Shown piece by piece: positions 1-9,232 of a stretch of 64,000 nt of DNA (its first letter is position 1; every line of letters begins with the position of its first letter). The DNA is from Lotus japonicus. Lineage: Eukaryota; Streptophyta; Magnoliopsida; Fabales; Fabaceae. Below the pieces are notes generated by a model. The model had not been told where the DNA came from and did no database searches. It saw only the letters and a list, made by a program, of their open reading frames with translations. A program made the translations under genes and the position numbers. The stretch is taken from assembly GCF_012489685.1 (NCBI RefSeq), contig NC_080042.1, forward strand, positions 56,959,069 through 57,023,068, in the 5' to 3' direction.

Positions 1-310
1 GTCACGGTTAAAGAAGGAACCGTGACATAACCGTGACAATAGAAGGCGTGACAATTGCTCAATTGTCACGGTTAAAGACGGAACCGTGACAATTGATACG
101 CCTGTTATCACGGTTTGCAAAACGTAACCGTGGCAATAGAGGCCACATATTGTCACGGTTACCTACTTAACCGTGACAATTGATTAGCCTGTTATCACGG
201 TTGTAAAGCGTAACCGTGACAATAGGTTCCCTCTATTGCCACGGTTGAGTAAGTAACCGTGACAATAGGTGGCCTCTATTGCCACGGTTATAACCGTGAC
301 AATAGGTCAT
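1..310. repeat. CACTA subterminal repeat array (left side)
   Basis: About a dozen copies of TGTCACGGTT or its complement AACCGTGACA occur in both orientations, spaced roughly 20-35 bp apart, with variants such as TTGCCACGGTT and TTATCACGGTT. The matching array on the other side of the element lies at about 5095-5220. Arrays like this are transposase-binding regions in En/Spm elements. Confidence 0.85.
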
Positions 311-527
311 ACACCTGGTCTGTGAAATTGCTACATAATTTTTGAATTTTTTTTTACCTGGTGTGTGCATAAATTTTAGTACGTTTATATTGAAAAATAA
401 ATTGCATAAAATCACCAACATTCACATATTCTAGCCAAATTACTCAAATATTCCAACCTTGAATAAGAAAACAATACATTTACACTAATTTGTCCAAAAC
501 AATACTAATTAAACCAAATAGTCCACA
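311..527. other. CACTA spacer
   Basis: AT-rich sequence between the subterminal repeats and the 3' end of the Ulp1-type gene. No coding signal is visible. It probably includes the 3' untranslated region of that gene. Confidence 0.5.
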
Positions 528-1816
528 CTAGGCAAAATTCTTTAACACATAAGTAGCCCACTCTTCTTTAATTTCATTTAGTTGATCCTCATCGTAGAAG
601 CCAAATTGACAATCAGAGAAGTACTGCAAAATGATGGTAAAAGTAACAAAATTTAGAGTCACACTTAAAAATAGGAAAAATTAAGAATTTAGTCAAAGTT
701 CCATACCGCTTGTGGAATTGTAGATTTTTTGTGCGCAATTATCTCCTTTAGAAAGCTTAGTACATAGTACCTGCAATCTATATAATTTGTTTGGGCAGGG
801 CACTATAAAAAACAAATATAATATATATCAGTGATTTGGTAGCTAGATCTAATTGTTTTCAGTTATGTAAATATGTATACCTTTATAGTATTCCATTTGG
901 CTTTGGACCATGTAATCCTCTTGTCATTGCAATTAGCACGGTAGATCATCATTGCACTAACAAATTGAATGAAAAACTCATGATTAAATATGTTGAATAG
1001 CATGACTAACATAGCAAGTAGATCTATATAAGCTTACTTATCAAACATCTATTTCATGACTTTGCGTTGATTCAAACTACCATGTATAGGATCCAAGTAA
1101 AATAAGGTCCCTGTAGTGGCATTGATCACAACCAACACCCAATGTGCCCTACAAGCAAGACATGTTAAATTATAATATTAATAAATCAAGTAGCTAATCA
1201 TATAAATTAATCAAGTAACTATGAATTAATATTTACAAATTTCATCCAATATTTCTCACCCTCTATTGACCGGTGCAAGATATAATTGGTTTGGGTGTGC
1301 ATTTGCCATAATTGCATCCGAAATATATTGGCTTTGATTGGTCAGCCCATGTGCCGTTCGATGAGGACTCAAAAAGGCAAATTTCTCACTCAAGTTTTCA
1401 GCCACACAGTGATCAAATAAGAACCTTAAATAAGAATATACAAATAAAATACAATGTTAAAAAATTGCTTAGATAAGAAAACCAAAAACTTGTTTTCAGT
1501 AAAGTTTAAAAAAGTACCTCATATAAACACAAACGGCTGAAGCACTTAATTCACCATGCCCAGTGATTTCACGGACTTCCTCACGACCAATATGCTCAAA
1601 CTTCATATAAACATCATGGAATATTTTTTGATCTATTGGTATTTTAATTTGTTTCCCTTGAATAAGAACCTTTTCTGAATATATGTTGAGAAAAGTACAA
1701 CTGTTAAGTTGATTGGCACTTATCCCAATGTGAGACCTGTGTTGATTTGGCGATGCAACAGATTCCCTTGTGCATCTTGTTTCCATCACCTTCTCTTTCA
1801 CAATCAATGGTTTCAC
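528..1816 (-). CDS. Ulp1-type (peptidase C48) cysteine protease gene of the CACTA element, multi-exon
   Basis: Read on the minus strand, five blocks give a C48 protease C-terminal domain. The first exon (about 1516-1816) starts MKPLIVKEKV and runs to VCVYMRYFF. A second block at about 1265-1415 reads FDHCVAENLSEKFAFLSPHR. A third at about 1080-1147 holds the catalytic His in AHWVLVVINATTG and the Asp in YLDPIHG. A short one at about 885-950 follows. Exon 707-802 carries CPAQTNYIDCRYYVLSF with the catalytic Gln and Cys, and exon 528-623 ends in a stop. Exon edges at 802/803, 706/707 and 623/624 have AG/GT signals. The usual Gly after the catalytic Cys is Arg here. The family removes SUMO-like tags; inside plant transposons its role is unknown. 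The 5' end is uncertain because the upstream frame stays open into the transposase breakpoint. Confidence 0.7.
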
Positions 1817-1850
1817 CTGATTTTTGTCCTTCTCTTCCGCCTTGTCTTTG

Positions 1851-3488
1851 TCATTCTCCTCTGCCTTGCATCACATCAAGAAAATGTCTCACATGAAGTG
1901 ACTCCCAATATGGCAACTCAAAGAAAATTGACTTTTTCTTCCAACCACATTTAGGAAGTTGTTTTTTGAATGTCTTGCCAAATTTACACTTCACGTTTTT
2001 CACCTTGGCAATCAGATCACTACCCTTCAATGGCTTTCTAGCTCTACCTTCTTCTTTATTACCATTGAAAGCTTTTGTCCACCCCCGATAACGATGTGTT
2101 GATCGCAAGAATCTACGATGTCCGAGGAAAACATTCTTTTTACAATGATCTAATCGCATTGAAATTGTATCATCTTCACATATAGGGCATGCAAGTTTTC
2201 CTTTTACACTATATCCCGACAAGTTGCCATATGCCGGGAAATCATTGATCGTACCAAACAACATTGCCCTCAACCTGAAAGTTTCTTCCCTTGACCCATC
2301 ATACACCTCCACCCCTACCTCCCATAATTTCTTCAGATCTTCAATTAAAGGAGACAAGTATATGTCTATATCATTTCCTGGTTGTTGAGGCCCAGAAATT
2401 AACATTAATAACATCATATACTTGCGCTTCATACAAAGCCAAGGAGGTAGGTTATAGATCACTAGTATCACCGGCCACGTACTGTGGGTGCTACTTTGGA
2501 GGCTATGTGGATTTATTCCATCTGTAGACAATGCAAGGCGTAGGTTTCTTTCCTCTTTGCCAAATTCAGAATAGTCAGAATCAATTTTGCTCCATTGGGG
2601 AGAATCTGCCGGGTGTCGAAGCATTCCATCTCCTTCTCCTCTATATTTATGCCAAGTCAACTGTTTTGCAACTTCTGCACTGCGGTACATGCGCCTAAAT
2701 CTGGGTATTATGGGGAAATACCATAACACTTTTAAAGGACATGAATTTTCCTTCTTATATCGTGGAGCTTTACATTTGGGACATGACTTAAGAGATTCAT
2801 ATTCATTTCGAAATAATATGCAGTCATTAGGACATGCGTGAATCCTCTCATAACTCATTCCAATAGAGCACAACATTTGTTTAGCCTCATATAGTCGACC
2901 GGGAAGAACGTTTCCCTCTGGAAGCATATCTTTTAAGAGTGTTAGTAGGTTGGTGAAGCTCGTATCAGTCCATCCATTGGCAGCTTTCAAGTTGTACAGC
3001 TTTAAGACCGCAGATAGTCTTGTGAATTTAGAGCATCCATTATAAAGAGGTGTCCCCGCATCATTTTTCAGCCTCTCAAACATTTGAGGACAATCACGAA
3101 GATCATCTTCAACCGCCTTCGCCATTTCCTCAACACGGTCACCATCACATGCATCTTCCTCTGCTCCAAATGAGGTAGATCTCACACTATCTGCTGCATC
3201 ACTATAATCAAATCTGGACTCGCCATGATTTGACCAACATATATAGTTTTTATCAATTCCCTTGCAAATTAGATGATCTTCTAATTCAAGTGGATTAACT
3301 CGAATACCATACCAACAAACTAAACAAGGGCATAGCAAACTATTTGGGTTCTTTGCATTTTGAACCGCAAATTTAACAAACTCTTTCACCCCGGCAGCAT
3401 ATTCATCGGATAAGCGATTAGCAAACATCCATTTACGGTCCATACCTACGTGGTGGACAAAGGTTAATGTCTTCATTCTAAAACACAA
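1851..3488 (-). pseudogene. TNP2-type CACTA transposase, C-terminally truncated
   Basis: The 545-residue reading frame opens with a transposase-associated domain (DRKWMFANRLSDEYAAGVKEF, then a Cys pair in LLCPCLVCWYG). It continues into the TNP2 / transposase_21 domain, with CPNDCILFRNEY and the Cys cluster CPKCKAPRYKK near residues 210-235, GNDIDIYLSPLIEDLKKLW near 365, and a second cluster CPICEDD near 425. The chain stops at LDVMQGRGE. In intact family members this motif continues for several hundred residues, so the catalytic C-terminal part is missing. Immediately after the stop another minus-strand frame, rich in Lys and Glu, leads into the Ulp1-type gene. That suggests an internal deletion joined the two genes. 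Expected role: excision and insertion of CACTA elements; this copy is unlikely to work alone. Confidence 0.85.
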
Positions 3489-4648
3489 GGTGACACAAAC
3501 TAAATAATAGACATAGAAGTAAACTACACATGATAAGCCTTCGTTGACCTGGCCTCAATTAGTTCTCTATTTCTATTTGTCAACATGTACTGTACACAAT
3601 TATCTCTTTTGCTCACAGGAACTTAGCTTTTATGTATACATATGCAGCTTAAATTCCGAACCATATGTCAAAACTCACTTAATTGATACAAAGCAAGGAA
3701 AAAAAAATCAAGCTGAAATGAAGGTAAGGCAAGGAAAAACAAAGCAAAGATGTAAAACAAAATACCTTTTTGCCAAATTGATACAACAAATCAACCAAGT
3801 AACTTTGCCTATGACTACGAGCTACAGCCGTGGCACTTGCTCCTCTGCAATTTTCCGATTCCCAAGCAGGATACACTGATTGCAATTCTAATCCTTCAAA
3901 ATAAACAAGAGTAATTAAAATTAGGCAAATACACAAGCAAAAAAGAAAAGAATAAGTGGGAATTTACAATGAAAATAGCAATACAGTTACACAAAAAAAA
4001 TCAGCACTCAAAGAAGGTGCAGGACAACAAGTGGGAATTTACAAAAAATCAGCACTCAAAGAACAAGTGGGAATTTACAAAAAATCAGCATAAACTCTAA
4101 ATGTTTGGTTACTAACTAGTACTAGTACTAGTATTAGTGCTACCCTGCTTATAGTGCTTGAGAAATTAGACTAATGTTTTATCTAATATTCTTAGTTCGG
4201 GCTAGGTTTGGTACCAATGGAAAGTAGTGATTTTAGGTGATCACCCCTTTATGGTGATGCATGCTTAATTTGCACCATCGATTATGTATCTAGCAGCTTT
4301 TTGTTGTGCTCAATGAGATATATATACAACTATGAATCTATGCTAATTGAAGAATTGAAGAATTGACAAAGGGAATTGAAGAATTGACAAGAGAGGGAGA
4401 ATCGAGTAAGGGAATCTATCCATTTCTTTCACATCGCATGTCTATCATATCTGTTTCTTCTCATGTGATTAGAAAATGAGTATGGAACACTTGTTATTGA
4501 ACCACTGATGTTATGTTATGTTGAAACACATGCAATTGAATAGAATGGTAGTGAATATATCACAGTCGTAATGGTAAAAATCTTCGTCTAACAGCTTAAC
4601 CTTAATTGGTTCATGACAAAAGTGCTTAATGTAAATGACTGTACTTAC
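3489..4648. other. CACTA internal non-coding region
   Basis: AT-rich sequence upstream of the transposase start. It contains short direct repeats of AAGTGGGAATTTACAAAAAATC near 3955-4085 (given in part) and an ACTAGT run near 4115-4135. I see no supportable gene. It may hold the transposase promoter and 5' untranslated region. Confidence 0.4.
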
Positions 4649-4861
4649 ATTATTACTAGCTCCAAGTACAGAAACACAATTTCCTTGTCCTTGCCCTTTG
4701 ATAACACGGTGCATCTCCTGATTTGTTACACCACTAGAAAAGATGTCCCATTTGCCTCTATTTTGTCCATCACGCAGAAAATCAAACACCCTTTGTCGCG
4801 ATACCGGCAACCAAACAGAAGTTGCAGCACTAAGGACAATGCTAGTAGCCTCTCCCGGGTA
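4649..4861 (-). pseudogene. Captured fragment of a class IV HD-ZIP (START-domain) transcription factor gene
   Basis: Within a minus-strand frame (4511-5101), codons 81-151 read YPGEATSIVLSAATSVWLPV, then SRQRVFDFLRDGQNRGKWDI and MHRVIKGQGQGNCVSVLGAS. This is the conserved region after the START domain in HD-ZIP IV proteins of the ANL2/PDF2/GL2 group, where VLSAATSVWLP and the WDI and GNCVS motifs are hallmarks. Only about 70 codons of similarity remain. The upstream part of the frame is a low-complexity Arg/Ser/Pro repeat and the downstream part is unrelated. The fragment sits inside the CACTA element, so it is a transduplicated piece of a host gene and not a working gene. Whether the frame is transcribed is unknown. 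Confidence 0.75.
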
Positions 4862-4874
4862 ATAGATTGTGGGC

Positions 4875-4990
4875 AAAATGCAAGAGCGGCGGTGGAAGAG
4901 GGGCGTAGGAACAGAGCGGCGGCGGTGGAAGACGGAATCAGGAACAGAGCGGCGGCGGCGGTGGGAGAAGAACATAGCAGCGGCGGTGGT
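4875..4990. repeat. GC-rich imperfect tandem repeat in CACTA
   Basis: Three imperfect copies of a unit of about 35 bp built on AACAGAGCGGCGGCGGTGGA. On the minus strand it encodes the Arg-rich stretch preceding the captured HD-ZIP fragment. Confidence 0.6.
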
Positions 4991-5094
4991 AGATAGGGAA
5001 CGGGTCGATGGAGAGTGGGAGAGTGGGAGATCGAGTGCGTGGGAGATAGGGTTTAGGAAAAATTCTGAAAAAATTAAAAGAGTAAAGTTCTCTA

Positions 5095-5239
5095 TTGTCA
5101 CGGTCCATTAAAAAATTAATAAAATATTGTTACCTATTACCACGGTTCCCTTTATAACCGTGGTAATTGCTCTATTATCACGGTTCCGCCTATAACCGTG
5201 ACAATAGAGGCGTGACAAAATGTCATTTCTGTAGTAGTG
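5095..5239. repeat. CACTA right subterminal repeats and terminal inverted repeat
   Basis: Repeated CACGGTT and AACCGTG motifs are followed by the end GTCATTTCTGTAGTAGTG at 5222-5239. The complement gives the CACTACT terminus. The next base is position 5 of a TRIM LTR. Confidence 0.85.
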
Positions 5240-5578
5240 AGAAGTCCCACATTGGCTAGAGATAGAGCATAGATAGCCTTTATAAGGGTAGTGCAAACCT
5301 TAACTCTTGAGCTAGCTTTTGTGGTTGAGTATAGGCCTCCCAATTTCTAATATGGTATCAGAGTCTATCCTAGATCCATTTGTTGTGGAGACCTCCCATT
5401 ATTGGGCCACCCGTTGTTAATCCCACGTTCCAGTCTGTTCAATCCTGGACGTGAGGGGGTGTGTTAGAAGTCCCACATTGGCTAGAGATAGAGCCAAGAT
5501 AAGCTTTATAAGGGTAGTGCAAACCTTAACTCTTGAGCTAGCTTTTGTGGTTGAGTATATGCCTCCCAATTTCTGAAG
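5240..5578 (+). mobile_element. TRIM retrotransposon copy 1, 5' LTR cut by the CACTA element
   Basis: Two copies of a 117-bp LTR beginning (TGTT)AGAAGTCCCACATTGG flank about 110 bp. The first LTR lacks its first 4 bases because the CACTA element ends there. Right after it comes TGGTATCAGAG (5353-5363), the primer-binding site complementary to initiator Met tRNA. A purine-rich GTGAGGGGGTG precedes the second LTR, which begins TGTTAGAAG at 5462. No coding capacity is present, as expected for terminal-repeat retrotransposons in miniature. A complete copy in opposite orientation lies at 18199-18551. Confidence 0.85.
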
Positions 5579-6482
5579 GAAGATGATGGTGATCTTAGTT
5601 GTTAATTTGATGTTTTTAATCGATCTAGGGAAGAAAATGGAGGAAGATGAAGAAGGAGGAAGAGAAAGAATGGGAAAGATGAAAGATTAAATGTAAATAA
5701 AAAAATTACAAGGACTAAAATTTATGTGAAACGCCTATGTGGTCATCTCTTAGCTGACTATACTTTCCATGTGAATAGTTGATTAGTCAAAATTGATGAT
5801 ACATTAACCATTGAATCTATTGTACATAATTTTTTTTTTCAAGGAATAACTGCTAAAGACTTTTTTTATTTATAAAAATCCAATCTAATTAGATGATAGG
5901 GACGAAAAACATATAAAAACATGTAATTATTGATATATGTTCATGTAATTTACATACCTTAATCACCACAAAACAAAAACTAGACGCAGCACATTTTTAA
6001 ATAAAGAATCATGCATGTGGGCGGCTCCCTCTCTAATATTATAACAACATTTTTTATTTTTGTAACACTTCACTTCAAGAGTGTAGCCATAGTTATTTCT
6101 CATTGGTTCGACTCTGGTGGATAGAAAAACTCTCGAAGTTAGCCCCACAATGTTGTGGATGTTTCGGCTCGAACAAGATTGCCTTCAAAAGACGACACTT
6201 GCATGTCTTACATAAAAAAAGACATGAAAATTGTTTTCTAAACTTTACACAACAGTTTTTCGATGATTATATATTCCAGCATTATTTATTTCCTTTTATA
6301 ACAGTTTCTCGTACTCTACGGTAACATTATCAGAAAATGTAGCCTTCTATGAAAAAGACAACAATTATAATATAATAACTGTTCTTTATAATACATAACA
6401 CTTATTTAGCGTTGTAAAAACCGTGTTTGCGTGAGCCCTCTATATGAAATTAGTCACGAATTAATTCCTAATACATTTTTAG
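5579..6482. other. Intergenic region with the distal part of the duplicated KTI promoter block
   Basis: No gene is supported. The stretch near 5970-6035 (AAAACAAAAACTAGACGCAG, then GCACATTTTTAAAT, then a CATGTG motif and CTCCCTCT) matches the sequence at about 17845-17925 upstream of the second KTI. So the duplicated block begins here. The remainder to 6482 is AT-rich unique sequence not present in the other copy. Confidence 0.5.
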
Positions 6483-7301
6483 GTAACACTTTTTACGGCT
6501 TTTGTACCCAAGTGGTATAGTTTATTTTGGAAATTACAGCTTTGGGGTACTTTTTTATTTATTTACCAAACTAGTATAAATCGCCACCGTCAGTGGCAAT
6601 TCTATTTTTTTTTTTACTTTTTAAAAGAATCGCCAATGCTATTGGCGTTTTTGTTTTTTAAATAAATCGCCAACCATGTTGGCGTTTTCTTTTTTTTTTT
6701 TTTTAAATTTTTTTCTTTCTTAAAATCGCCAACAATTAGCGTTTTCTTATTTTTTCCAAATAAATCGCCAACTGTGCTTCCAACCAGAAATGAAAATCAA
6801 GTGCTGGAAGAACCTCGAAGGCAACGACCCCAACGTGCGCGGAAAAAAAATCCATTGCTGCTCGACTCCACAATAAAAAATAATTTTTGCTTGAACTAAA
6901 TTATGTAATGCATATGTTTATCCTTAAATATCCGTTCAAATATTTATGATTAAAGTGTTGCAAAAGTGAGTAATGACACAAAATTGTGTGTGAGTATCAA
7001 TTGATTAAACTATGTTGGCGATTTTAAGAAAAAATAAATTAAAAAAAAGAAAAGAAAAGAAAACGCCAACATGGTTGGCGATTTATTTAAAAAACGAAAA
7101 TAAAAACAAAAATGTCAATAGCATTGACGATTCTTTTAAAAAGTAAAAAAAAAAAAAAAAGATTCGCCACTGACAGTGACGATTTATACTAGTTTGGTAA
7201 ATAAAAAAAAAAGTACCCAAAACTATAGTTTCCAAAATAAACTATACCACTTCGATACAAATTAAAAGCCACTTTTTACATGTTGCTTAAACCAGTGTTA
7301 C
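6483..7301. mobile_element. Foldback-like element with arms of about 280-300 bp
   Basis: The left arm (GTAACAC, then AAGTGGTATAGTTTATTTTG, ACCAAACTAGTATAAATCG) is repeated as an inverted copy ending at GTGTTAC, 7301. Each arm also carries nested short palindromes of the type ATCGCCAA..TTGGCG, with poly-A/T runs between. The central 220 bp includes a short frame reading ENQVLEEPRRQRPQRAR, which resembles the C-terminal tail of plant mobile-domain transposon proteins; this is a weak inference. The other KTI promoter copy lacks the element. Its superfamily is unclear. Confidence 0.6.
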
Positions 7302-7486
7302 TAAAACATATAATGTTGTACAATCATAACAGGATAACATTAAAATACCACTATTTTATGATAATTAAACAGATAAGTTAAGCAGTGAATTAATTATTGA
7401 GGAGGTTTATGAATAATTTACTCCACGAGCTTCTCGTGGTCTAGTTTTATATATGTTTTGAGATTTACATTTAGATGGCATATTCT

Positions 7487-7882
7487 GGTATATTCTGTGG
7501 TACCCTGAAATTTTTTTTGGTACGGTACCCTAACTAGATGAAATTGTGAAATTGAAGGACAAAGAAAGAGAGAAGATTAGACATTTTAACTTTTGTTGGA
7601 ATCTTAGACATCATGTTCGTTGTTCCAGCTCTTTTTAAGTCAGAATTTAGTGGTGGAAGTGAAAATGTATGCGATGTAAGAATAAGAGAGTTATTAACCA
7701 TAATAAGGGTGAGATATGGAAATTGGTGTCTGACGAACAACAAGATAATGAAATAATGTACTAAAATGCTCATGAATGATGTGGCTAGAGGCTTTTAGAA
7801 GTTAAAATATAGGAGATAAAGTGGTTTTACATCATTTAAGGTACCGTACCCTCATTTAAATTAAGGTACCACAACAAGCACC
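7487..7882. mobile_element. Mutator-type MITE, 396 bp, TSD GCATATTCT
   Basis: The element is bounded by a perfect 9-bp duplication GCATATTCT (7478-7486 and 7883-7891). Termini are inverted: GGTATATTCTGTGGTACC on the left, and the complement of the right end reads GGTGCTTGTTGTGGTACC. Further in, both arms share GGGTACGGTACC-like sequence. The 9-bp duplication points to the Mutator superfamily. No coding capacity. Confidence 0.75.
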
Positions 7883-7905
7883 GCATATTCTCAATATCCA
7901 AGACA

Positions 7906-8122
7906 TTTTTTTTTATAAGCAATGATATATTGAAGAAGAAGTACAAGGGTACTTCAAACCCAATACAAAAGAAGAAAATTACAGGGAAGAAAAAATACAA
8001 GGAAATATAAGATTTTTTTTTTTTATAACCAATGATATATTGAAGAAGAAGTACAAGGGTACTTCAAACCCAATACAAAAGAAGAAAATTACAGGGAAGA
8101 AAAAATACAAGGAAATATAAGA
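7906..8122. repeat. 110-bp tandem duplication upstream of the first KTI
   Basis: Two almost identical units in direct order, with AATGATATATTGAAGAAGAA at 7921 and again at 8031. Both end in AAGGAAATATAAGA. The spacing gives a 110-bp period. The second KTI promoter lacks it. Confidence 0.85.
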
Positions 8123-8287
8123 AAATAAAAAAGACTAGAGGAAGACATATCCATCCAGTCTGGTTAATAGCTATTTGCGATCTCAAGGGTAGCATGCATG
8201 GGCATCTATACGTCTCATCTGTCTTATCCTTAATTAATTTAAACTTAACAACCAATTTTAATATACAAAATTCATTGTGAAGAACAC

Positions 8288-8295
8288 TATAAATA
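8288..8295 (+). promoter_or_regulatory. TATA box of KTI gene 1
   Basis: TATAAATA lies 56 bp before the start codon, inside a block (GTGAAGAACACTATAAATA) that is nearly identical at the second KTI gene. Conservation between the two promoters supports the call. Confidence 0.75.
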
Positions 8296-8351
8296 TACTG
8301 GGTTTGAGCTAACCATTCATGCACCAACACAAATAAACACACAAAACAACC

Positions 8352-9017
8352 ATGAAGCCTACAATATTGCTCACCCTCTCTGTCCTTCTCTTTGCCTTCA
8401 GTACCACTTACATAATTCCATTAGCCTTCTCACAAGTTCCTGACCTAGTGAAGGACATAAATGGAATCCCCCTTAGCTCTGATGGCAAATACTACGTCCT
8501 TCCAGCTATTTGGGGCCCGACAGGTGGCGGAGTAAGTCCCCGAGTAACTGGGAACCAAACATGCCCAGTTACCGTTCTACAATCTTATTATGAGGTTGAG
8601 AATGGCAAGGGAGTGAAATTTGAACACTTTCCCAACATTGGCATCATATATGAAGGGGTGCCACTGAAGATTTATTTTGCGAATATATACGGTTACTGTG
8701 CCGAATCCACCGAGTGGGTGGTGGTTTCTGATGATTTCCCTACACCATGGGTGGGTATTGGTGGTGCTGCAGACCATCCAGGAAAACAAATCGTGAGTGG
8801 TTTGTTTGACATTCAGAAATATGATAATTTTTCGTACAAGCTTGTGTTCACTCACATCAACGGAGGCTCACCTGGGCGTTCTATTGATATTGGAAGGCGT
8901 GATGATAAGAATGGAAGGCGTCTCATCTTGGCTCAAGACGATGATTATACCTTTCATGTTGTGTTTGTTCGTGCTAATGATGATGCTGGTATCAATGGAA
9001 TTAAGTCCGTAGTTTAA
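8352..9017 (+). CDS. Kunitz-type protease inhibitor 1 (two-cysteine form)
   Basis: A 221-residue secreted protein of the soybean-trypsin-inhibitor (Kunitz, MEROPS I3) family, encoded without introns. Residues 1-27 are a signal peptide ending AFS. The family signature follows (VKDINGIPL..DGKYYVLP), then NQTCPVTVLQ and YGYCAESTEW, whose cysteines form the first conserved disulfide, then WVGIGG..DHPGKQ and YKLVF. The second conserved disulfide is absent: where relatives have VFC...C, this protein has VFTHINGGSPGRSIDIG. By alignment, the P1 residue in FPNIGIIYEG is Asn instead of Arg or Lys, so classical trypsin inhibition is doubtful. The start is the ATG after ACAACC, shared with gene 2. An AATAAA lies at 9129. 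Related proteins act in seed storage, defence or against plant proteases; the target here is unknown. Confidence 0.9.
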   Translation: MKPTILLTLSVLLFAFSTTYIIPLAFSQVPDLVKDINGIPLSSDGKYYVLPAIWGPTGGGVSPRVTGNQTCPVTVLQSYYEVENGKGVKFEHFPNIGIIYEGVPLKIYFANIYGYCAESTEWVVVSDDFPTPWVGIGGAADHPGKQIVSGLFDIQKYDNFSYKLVFTHINGGSPGRSIDIGRRDDKNGRRLILAQDDDYTFHVVFVRANDDAGINGIKSVV

Positions 9018-9232
9018 TTTGAAATAAACATGTCCATGAACGCACCCACGCACTTAGATATTGTTCAATAACTAGTATGACATCGAGTATGGATCATGCT
9101 TTTCCTCTAATATGCTACGCAAATTAGTAATAAAATGTTGTGTTTGCTTTTGATGTTACTATGATCTTATCTATTTTTATATTTATTAATAATCTTTTTT
9201 TTAAACAATAATCCCTTTAATTAATAATTATG
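9018..9232 (+). other. KTI gene 1 3' untranslated region with polyadenylation signal
   Basis: AATAAA at 9129-9134 followed by ATGTTG. The same AATAAAATGTTG string follows KTI gene 2 (20194) and the third KTI (30099), showing the 3' flanks share ancestry. Confidence 0.65.

Larger units (their letters stand above)
1..5239 (-). mobile_element. CACTA (En/Spm-type) DNA transposon, left end outside window
   Basis: The right terminus, read on the minus strand, begins CACTACTACAGAAATGACA, the typical CACTA-superfamily end. Dense inverted and direct copies of a TGTCACGGTT / AACCGTGACA motif fill the first 310 bases and the last 120 bases of the element. These are the subterminal repeats expected to bind transposase. 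Between them lie, on the minus strand, a TNP2-type transposase ORF and a Ulp1-type cysteine protease gene, both common cargo of plant CACTA elements, plus a fragment of a host HD-ZIP IV gene. The transposase is truncated, so this copy is probably non-autonomous. The left terminus and the 3-bp target duplication cannot be checked because the element starts before the window. Confidence 0.9.
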
